A stretch of DNA of 64,000 bases from Piper betle (Eukaryota > Streptophyta > Magnoliopsida > Piperales > Piperaceae), in the NCBI GenBank assembly GCA_033002965.1, contig JAURVB010014610.1, forward strand, positions 248,001 through 312,000. The letters are read 5' to 3'. The notes beneath the pieces are model-generated. The model saw only the letters and a list, made by a program, of their open reading frames with translations, did not search any database and was not told the DNA's origin. The stretch's first letter is position 1, and each line of letters starts with the position of its first letter. Below are positions 57,460-64,000 of this stretch, piece after piece. The translations under genes were made by a program, and so were the position numbers.

Positions 57460-58769
57460 AATCTTAAATATTATTTAATTAAATTAATTTTTAAAAATAA
57501 ATATTATAAAATTGAGAAAGTAAAATTAATAATAAATATCGGTAATTATAGGGTCGAGCAACTTTTTAATTGGTATAGTATAATAGGAGTTCAGCATAAA
57601 TTCATAATTACTAAAAAATTTAATGATATGATGTTATAGAATATATTAATTTATTTTTTATAATTATATGATTTATTATTTTTATTACTAAAGTAGAATT
57701 ACTTTTCACCGTTGTGAATATGAAAAGATAAATAGAATTGGGACACGTTAGAAGATTCTATTATTCGATTTTTAATTTTTCTTATTTATTATTATATATT
57801 TAAATTGTTTGCTTGATGGTAGGATTTTGATTAAGTTTACGAGGGCTTATATTATTTTGAATATTTATTATATTAAATTTTATGTCATATATTTATTTAA
57901 AATTTTAAAAATTAATAAAAATTAATTTATAATATATTTAATTTTATATAATAATATTTGAGTTGTGACTCGGAATGGGGGAGGGTTGTTACATTCCATG
58001 TCTTCCTTCCTCACAAACAACACAATCACAACCCCAGGGCGAAACAAACAAAACTACTGAAACAGGTACAGTGATCTTGTTCTATATCTACTTCCATAAC
58101 ATGGGCTTAATCACATCTCCTTATATGTTGGTCAAGGAAGAGTGAGTGATCGGAGCTGCCAAAGAAATCATAAGCCTGCTCTATTAAAAACACAGACCTT
58201 TTTTGAAAAGGGATCCACTACAGGGTTTGCTCAGACATCCATACATTTTCTAGAAAGTTTTGGTAAATCAAAACTTTGCAGAACTTACCTGGAATTTAGG
58301 AAGACCCTGTACCTCAACCAATTCCTTGTTCCAACATGGTTGGTGGCCTGAACTTGTGAAGAGAGCATATGTAAGCATTTAGCAGGCAAACTTATTATAC
58401 TGGCAAACTTACATGATCATGTGATTTTGACAAACCTACCTGGAAGTAAAGAAAACAGATTCCTCTTGGTAGGGATAAGGATGCCAGAGTAGAAAAATGT
58501 GACAGACGTGTGGTAGTGATTGGGCCATGGAAGAGAGGGAAGAGCTAAAAAACATATGGGTAGCTGGGGCCACGCTATCAATGATATCGGTTACGGTAGA
58601 GGGTGCGTGAAATGTTGCTGGTAAAAAAGAATAGATTGTGTTGTTTGGTTTTGGAACATATACTGTTTTTTGGGAATGGAAAGGAGACCCACCTCACTGC
58701 ATGCCGGTTCCCAGCCCCAAAATGAATGATACTGTATGAAGGGCATCCATGGATCCTTTTATCGGGGAG
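57460..58769. other. Upstream region of the HSF gene
   Basis: 57460-57960 is AT-rich. 58040-58400 is less AT-rich and on the minus strand contains a good CAG/GTAAGT donor near 58288, so it may hold a leader exon. No coding exon is assigned. Confidence 0.4.
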
Positions 58770-59245
58770 TAAGAGGGTTATTTTTGAATTTGATTTAATT
58801 TTTGGTAAATATATTTAAAAATTGGATGAGTTTTAATATATTATGGGTTGAGTCAAGTTCGTCCAAAATTATAGTATTTAGGTTTGACTTGTGTTTGGTT
58901 TGCTATATCTTGAGTCGAATACTGGCCGAATGAATATTTATGTTTGGCTCATACTCGATTTATATAAGATCAAAATTTTATTTTCAACACTATATAAATT
59001 CAATGTAAACTCAATAATATTGACGAACCGAATATTTTTTCAAGTTTGAATATACTGAGCTCAAGTTTCGAGCCAAGTCGAGCCGAACACTCCTTAACTT
59101 AAGTTCTGTTCGTTGTTCAACGAGCAATTCATTGAGAGCTAAGTATTTTTTCTGAATACAAAATTAACAAGCACGAGTTCAAGCCGAATTAAGTCGAACG
59201 TAAAATACTTGCAAGCAGATTTGACTTATTTACACCCTTACTTTT
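58770..59245. repeat. Repeat of the 'tcgagccgaa' type, possible MITE
   Basis: Text such as gagttcaagccgaatt, cgagccaagtcgagccgaac and terminal tttacacccttac resembles the 52181-52714 and 61294-61713 families. The left end is unclear and no target duplication was found. Confidence 0.45.
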
Positions 59246-59429
59246 CATGCGTCAAGGGGCGTTTAGTCATGAAGACATTGAACAGGGTGAGCTTAAGTCT
59301 TTCATAGTAAATAACCGAGGCAATATAGGATTAATCATTTCGAACGTAGAGGTTAAAGACAATAAATGAGAGATGAAAGTTCTCCCAAAGGAAAGTCTCC
59401 AACATGTCAAAACCTGGAATCACATATAT

Positions 59430-59662
59430 ATATATGCGCCAGACACGATGACAGTAGGAGAAAGAGAGACAAAATAAATGGAATTGAAACTGGGCAGCTG
59501 GGAAAGTCCAAAGTGAACGGAGGCGAATGGCATGATGAAATAGTTGGTCTTGATGGACTTGAAAGTAGGGCAGATGGTGTCATGGAACTGCTTGAGGGAT
59601 TTGCCGCCGGTGATCATGTGCATAATGTTCACACCGATTTCTACCACCAAATGTTGCGGCAC
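59430..59662 (-). pseudogene. Isolated fragment of a lysine-histidine transporter (LHT-type)
   Basis: The minus strand reads VEIGVNIMHMITGGKSLKQF, then CPTFKSIKTNYFIMPFASVH and FGLSQLPSFNSI. This is the exon-sized core of LHT1-type amino acid permeases (plasma membrane, AAAP family), covering two membrane segments between the TGGKSLKKFHD and LSQLPNFNSISG blocks. Neither upstream nor downstream parts of the ~440-residue carrier are found nearby, and no splice sites frame it. It is best read as a captured or left-over gene piece. Confidence 0.85.
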
Positions 59663-61285
59663 CACATTCTACAGCCCAAGTTTGTCACCCAATGAATGAA
59701 CCCTTTTACAATAAACAACGGGTTACCTACTCCTAACGGCCAAGGCGAGCCTTTGCATTGTGAATTCTTTAAAGAAACGCAACACAATATTCCTTTAGAG
59801 TAAATCTTCCTTCCTCTATTATGGTTATTAGATATTAGATATATATTAAGTAAAATTCTTTCCTCTACGAGTTCTTAGTTTGTGGGTTGATTTATCGTTC
59901 GATTCCACCTTTCCTTGAATATTTTTGTATGCCAAAGCAAAGTTGATTTAGGAACCAATTAAAATAAGGTGGACCGAGTGTTTGCAAAATTTTAAGCCGT
60001 AAATATATATTTATGAAAAATTAATTATGAATCGCGTCTCCAAAAGAGCCTCGACTCCATGCTAGCTAGTGGAGTTCAACTAAGTAAAAACCACTCATAG
60101 AAATATTAAAGCAACCACTGATGAAGATAACAATTAGCTAGCAAACACTGAAGCAAAGCTTTCTCTGTGGTTTTTCTTCACTATGAAGTTAGAGAATAGG
60201 AATATTTGTTTTTTGCTGCATTACACGATAATGCACCTGACCATGCATGCATCCCAAATCAGTTCTCAATGTGTTAAAAATTAGAATATTGTTACAATGT
60301 TTGAGTAGCACCCAAAAAAAGCAAAGGGATGGAAAAACAGCGCTATCAGGTAATTGGACCCAAAACCTTCTTTTCCCGTTTATATTTTATTTTTTAAAAA
60401 GTCTATAAATGTGATTGTAAATGACAAATTTTTAATGGCCCGATGCTTTTTTTAATGCCAATTTTCTTGTTTATCCGAGCTTAAGACAGACATCATATTC
60501 TAACTCGTATTTACATACAAATTCAATAGTGTTAGTACTTCTTTTTGTGATACTTCATTGAACCTTCTACACCTTTACAAGAACAATAATATGAAAAATC
60601 TGAGCCTTGTTAAAAGGGGAAAAGCAAAACGTAAATGGGAGCAAATAAAAAACTTTATCCTACCCCAACAGTTCCTCTTTTGAGGCTGACAATACATAAA
60701 GTTAGTTCAATTTTTCTGGGCGGCTATGTGGAGGCTGTAGAAAGTGCTTCTGCATGTCTAATTTGTGTCCCATCAGCACTAAGTAAAGATCAAATTACTT
60801 TGTATATTTGCATCATGACATCAGTTATAAACTCTCAATCTTTGTTATATTGCACCGTGATTCTTATTTGTGTATACTTTTTTATAATTTGTAGCTCTTT
60901 GTTCAAACAACTAATTCTCATGCCACACATTCAAATGTCTCAATAATAAGAGAGTTATAAATATCCAAACTTAAGCATAGCTAAAATCTTCTAACCGGTC
61001 ACGTATATGTAGAACTATGATCAGTTCTAATATTAGCATGGTCAGTGGCATGGAATAATAAGTAACGGATTAGTCGTTCTATCTATGAGGAACTATGACT
61101 CATTAAAGAGTATAAAATAGCGACCACATAGAGTTAACTTATTTATTCCTTGAAACAGTATTAAAGTTTTGATTGTCATATTTTTCTTTTATAAATGCAT
61201 TCTACCTAGTGGTTAAAATTTTATAAAATTTAATTATGCTCAACCTAGCTGAACGTCATAGAGTACTTTGAACCCCTTAGAGCCA
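59663..61285. other. AT-rich intergenic DNA
   Basis: No gene. The open frame at 60635-60946 has no recognisable domain. Confidence 0.45.
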
Positions 61286-61721
61286 ATTGTAGCTAGGGAT
61301 GGATTTAATATCTGATCTTTGCAAATTTGATCCATATTTGACTTGTTTATATCCAACCAGAACTGGTTGATTGAAAATACGTTCTAACTATTTAAATATA
61401 AATAAAATATATCCGAATAAAAATATTCGAATACAAATTTTATAAAAATATATTTTTGAAAATTCAAAAATAATATTTTTTTATTAATTTGTTTCTCATA
61501 TTCCCTATTAAAATTTACATTATTTATATTTTTATTGAATTAAGTGAGATACGAATCGAATATAGGCTTGATGGATTTAAATTGGATATGAATAAGGTAA
61601 ATAAAATGCATGTAATATTCGGATTTAAAATGAATATGGATTTAGATATTCGAATTCAAATTAGATACTGAGATAGCTATATCTGATCAATATCCAATCC
61701 ATTCTCATCCCTAATTGCAGA
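61286..61721. mobile_element. hAT-like MITE with TAGGGATG ends
   Basis: Element 61294-61713 begins TAGGGATGGATTTAATATC and ends, reverse-complemented, TAGGGATGAGAATGGATTGG, with gatc/atatcc subterminal words. Flanking octamers attgtagc and attgcaga agree at 6 of 8 positions. No coding frame of note. Confidence 0.7.
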
Positions 61722-63800
61722 ATAAAACATTAATAAACAATTTTATATTTATAGTGATTATTTGTAAAGATGTCACCACAAGTAATATTGTAATAATTTA
61801 TTTATTTTTGACAAATAATGTTTAATTGTAAAGTAAATTTGAATTAATGACATTTTTTAACATTAATACATTAGTGTTATTAAAAAACAATATTAAAATA
61901 TATATACCACATGAGGACTCAGGTAATGTAAGGTAATTTTAATTATCCAAACCAAATATGAACAACTAATTTTAATTATCCTTAGTAATCCAACTTCTAC
62001 ATAGTCGCTTAAGAAGATCAACTTGTAACTATATTCTCCATATTGCCAACCTAACTCTCATTTCAGACAATTCAGCCAGAGTTTTTGAAAAAAAAATTGA
62101 ATATTATTATCTAATCTTATAGTTTAAATTCTTTAGATCTTAATTTTCTAATATCTCGTTTTATCGTTTTTTTATCATTTATTAATCGGTTATTGCAAAT
62201 TATTTGTGAAAAATTTAAACATTAATAATATCACGTGATTATGAACATTTAAAAAAATCAAAACATTTATAAGTACTTATATCATATATATTGTTTAAAA
62301 ACTCGTGATTTTGACTCATCATTTAAGTAGTTACATCATATTAGTACTTACAACGTATTGTTTGTATTTTATAATATTATTTAAAACACGAGATTTTGAC
62401 TCGACTCACTAAGTTAGGAAGTGGAGCATGAATAGACGCCAAAATTGAGTTGGTGTCATTTATACAAAATTTTAAATATGTTGTTTTAAAAATAGTAATG
62501 AAATGAATAATATATTAGCGGACTTAAAATTGATAATTATATTAATTCATATTATTTATAAATGTTAGTTAACTAATAATATTGATTTGTAAAAATGTAA
62601 ATTTAAAGATAATAATATTTCTATATATTTTTTATTAGTTAATTCAAGGAGTCTTTGTTAATAAAGAGCCAATGAGGAAGTGAAATGAGTCGAGAATCTA
62701 CGAAGTGGAGTGGATTTGAGAAGTCTTTGAGTTACAGAAACTATGCTTTGTACGCCTTAGCTAACCTGGATGTATACAATTAGACGTGGTAAATAAGCAT
62801 GCATATACTATCAGATTTTCTTTCGGGCGATGTATGAATATTTTCATGTGTTGTACGTCGCTGCTTCAATGGCGTGTTCCTCCATAGAAATATGTCACTG
62901 TACATGAGTACTCTAAATTATGACCCTGTGTAACCTCACCCATATCCCCCATGAGGAAGTTAACCATTTCTATCGTAATGTACACTTGTTTCCATCTCCC
63001 CAGCTTCAGATCGAAATGACACATACGATGCAACCATTTCTATAAAAAGTTTCGAGTAGTTGCCTTCCATATTCTTGGCATGAGACCTAAACCATTTAAT
63101 TAGCTCATCATAAAAATAAGATCAGTACGATGCTAGCATCTGCTGTGTAGTGTAATATATATGTATATAATTAACGAGACTATGCCACCGAAGTTATACA
63201 AAGGCACTAATATGCAATCTATCGAACTTCATGTGTGTGCTGCCATTTTGATGTTCTGTTGCAGATGGCAGTGTACTCTGCTCGAATATGCATGATTTCT
63301 CACCATGTACCACACTCAAAAGAATAACAGTACTACTACTGTCTTATATTGGTACCGCCAACTGATGAAGTGATCAGATTTCTCGTATAAAATTAACTAA
63401 GTTCACATATCATTAATCACTAGATAATTATACTCTGGAGCTTCATGATTACTGTTTAGCAGAAGATGAAGAAAACTAGTCTTACAAGCTGCGTCTTTCT
63501 TTCTTTCATTCCTTTTGGCACAAATTACAACCCATTTGAGAATCCTTTGCTCTGATTAATAACATTAATCGGAGAACCATTTTCACGATCTAGTTAATTA
63601 CTAAACCATGCAATATTAATTACTCAGAGATGTAACTATAGGAGCGTGCTATGGACTTGGTGACACCAATAGCTCAAATATTAACACAACCTAAAACCCA
63701 TCAAATTACAGACATCAATTACCATCAACTACTTAATTAATACATGGATATATTTATGTTTATATTCGTAATTATGATCACCTGTCTAGCTACATAATGA
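61722..63800. other. AT-rich intergenic DNA
   Basis: No gene recognised. 63640-63800 is the probable 3' UTR and flank of the glutaredoxin gene. Confidence 0.45.
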
Positions 63801-64000
63801 TTAGCACACTTCACCAACTTCTTGTAACTTGGCTAGCAGCCTCCCACTAAGGTGGAGGGCCATGAGCGCCTCGAGCCCCCCCACCCTGCCCCCACCAATG
63901 AACACCACTGGGGCTCCCCCGTCTCCGTCGAGCCCCCCGAGCGCCGCCCCAGCGCCCTCGATCTCGGCCTCGTCGAGCTCGATCGCAGCCGGATGCACCC
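63801..64000 (-). CDS. CC-type glutaredoxin (ROXY-like), C-terminal part only
   Basis: The minus strand reads HPAAIELDEAEIEG, APVVFIGGGRVGGLEALMAL and HLSGRLLAKLQEVGEVC before a TAA at 63801-63803. These are the second half of the thioredoxin fold: ELDE strand, cis-Pro loop (APVVFIGG), GG motif and final helix (LHLSG) of plant CC-type glutaredoxins, which work with TGA bZIP factors in development and stress. The active-site half (CCMC/CCLC type) lies beyond the window edge. The ALWL-type end present in many ROXY proteins is absent; the tail is EVGEVC. It is GC-rich, typical of intronless GRX genes. Confidence 0.85.
   Translation of the reverse strand, partial: VHPAAIELDEAEIEGAGAALGGLDGDGGAPVVFIGGGRVGGLEALMALHLSGRLLAKLQEVGEVC

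Noticed and set aside
59366..59695. 109-codon plus frame
   Set aside because: The recognisable protein (LHT transporter) is on the minus strand; the plus frame is its shadow.
1..64000. tRNA, rRNA and common miRNA genes
   Set aside because: I scanned for B-box words (ggttcga/ggttcaa) and for common plant miRNA sequences by eye and found nothing convincing. A tRNAscan or small-RNA run could change this.

Overview
This window is nuclear DNA from a flowering plant. The evidence is spliced genes with GT-AG introns, plant-only families (B-class GATA with an LLM-type tail, CYP711A/MAX1, IQD, IQM, CC-type glutaredoxin, class A heat stress factor), AT-rich intergenic DNA, many MITE-like elements and LTR-element remnants, and a plastid ndhA fragment embedded in nuclear sequence. 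I cannot name the species.

Layout. 1-4168: AT-rich DNA with a tandemly duplicated short reading frame (517-955). 4169-5680 (-): B-class GATA factor. 5.7-24.4 kb: gene-poor and repeat-rich. It holds MITEs, two GC-rich LTR-like blocks in opposite orientation (about 12.29-13.78 and 21.39-23.30 kb), a broken LOB-domain gene split by a small LTR (TRIM-like) element that itself carries plastid ndhA DNA, and a decayed FAR1/MULE gene. 24471-30700 (+): intact casein kinase 1-like gene whose intron 11 holds an antisense gag-only LTR element with a GGATA target duplication. 32169-34134 (+): MAX1/CYP711A. 34628-37236 (-): IQD gene whose first mapped intron carries a tandemly expanded TRIM-like element. 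39544-42053 (-): IQM gene. 45222-46553 (+): small acidic two-exon gene. 47.9-52.7 kb: repeats, including two hAT-like non-autonomous elements. 53401-53895 (+): F-box gene, probably truncated. 54.6-55.8 kb: decayed acidic-protein gene. 56129-57338 (-): HSFA2-like heat stress factor. 59.4-59.7 kb (-): an isolated exon-sized piece of an LHT amino acid transporter. 61.3-61.7 kb: another hAT-like MITE. 63801-64000 (-): the 3' end of a CC-type glutaredoxin cut by the window edge.

How the genes relate. As I recall the Arabidopsis map, HSFA2, MAX1, IQD6 and IQM4 lie together on chromosome 2 (AT2G26150-AT2G26190). Here MAX1, IQD and IQM are direct neighbours and the HSFA2-like gene follows, so this looks like an old conserved gene block enlarged by repeats. 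There is no operon logic: the genes serve strigolactone synthesis, calmodulin signalling and heat response separately.

Three otherwise well-conserved genes (MAX1, IQM, HSFA2-like) each break at a short single-base run where one missing base would restore the frame. The IQD gene also breaks frame, but not at such runs. This points to consensus errors in the assembly more than to gene death, and it should be checked before any of these genes is called a pseudogene.
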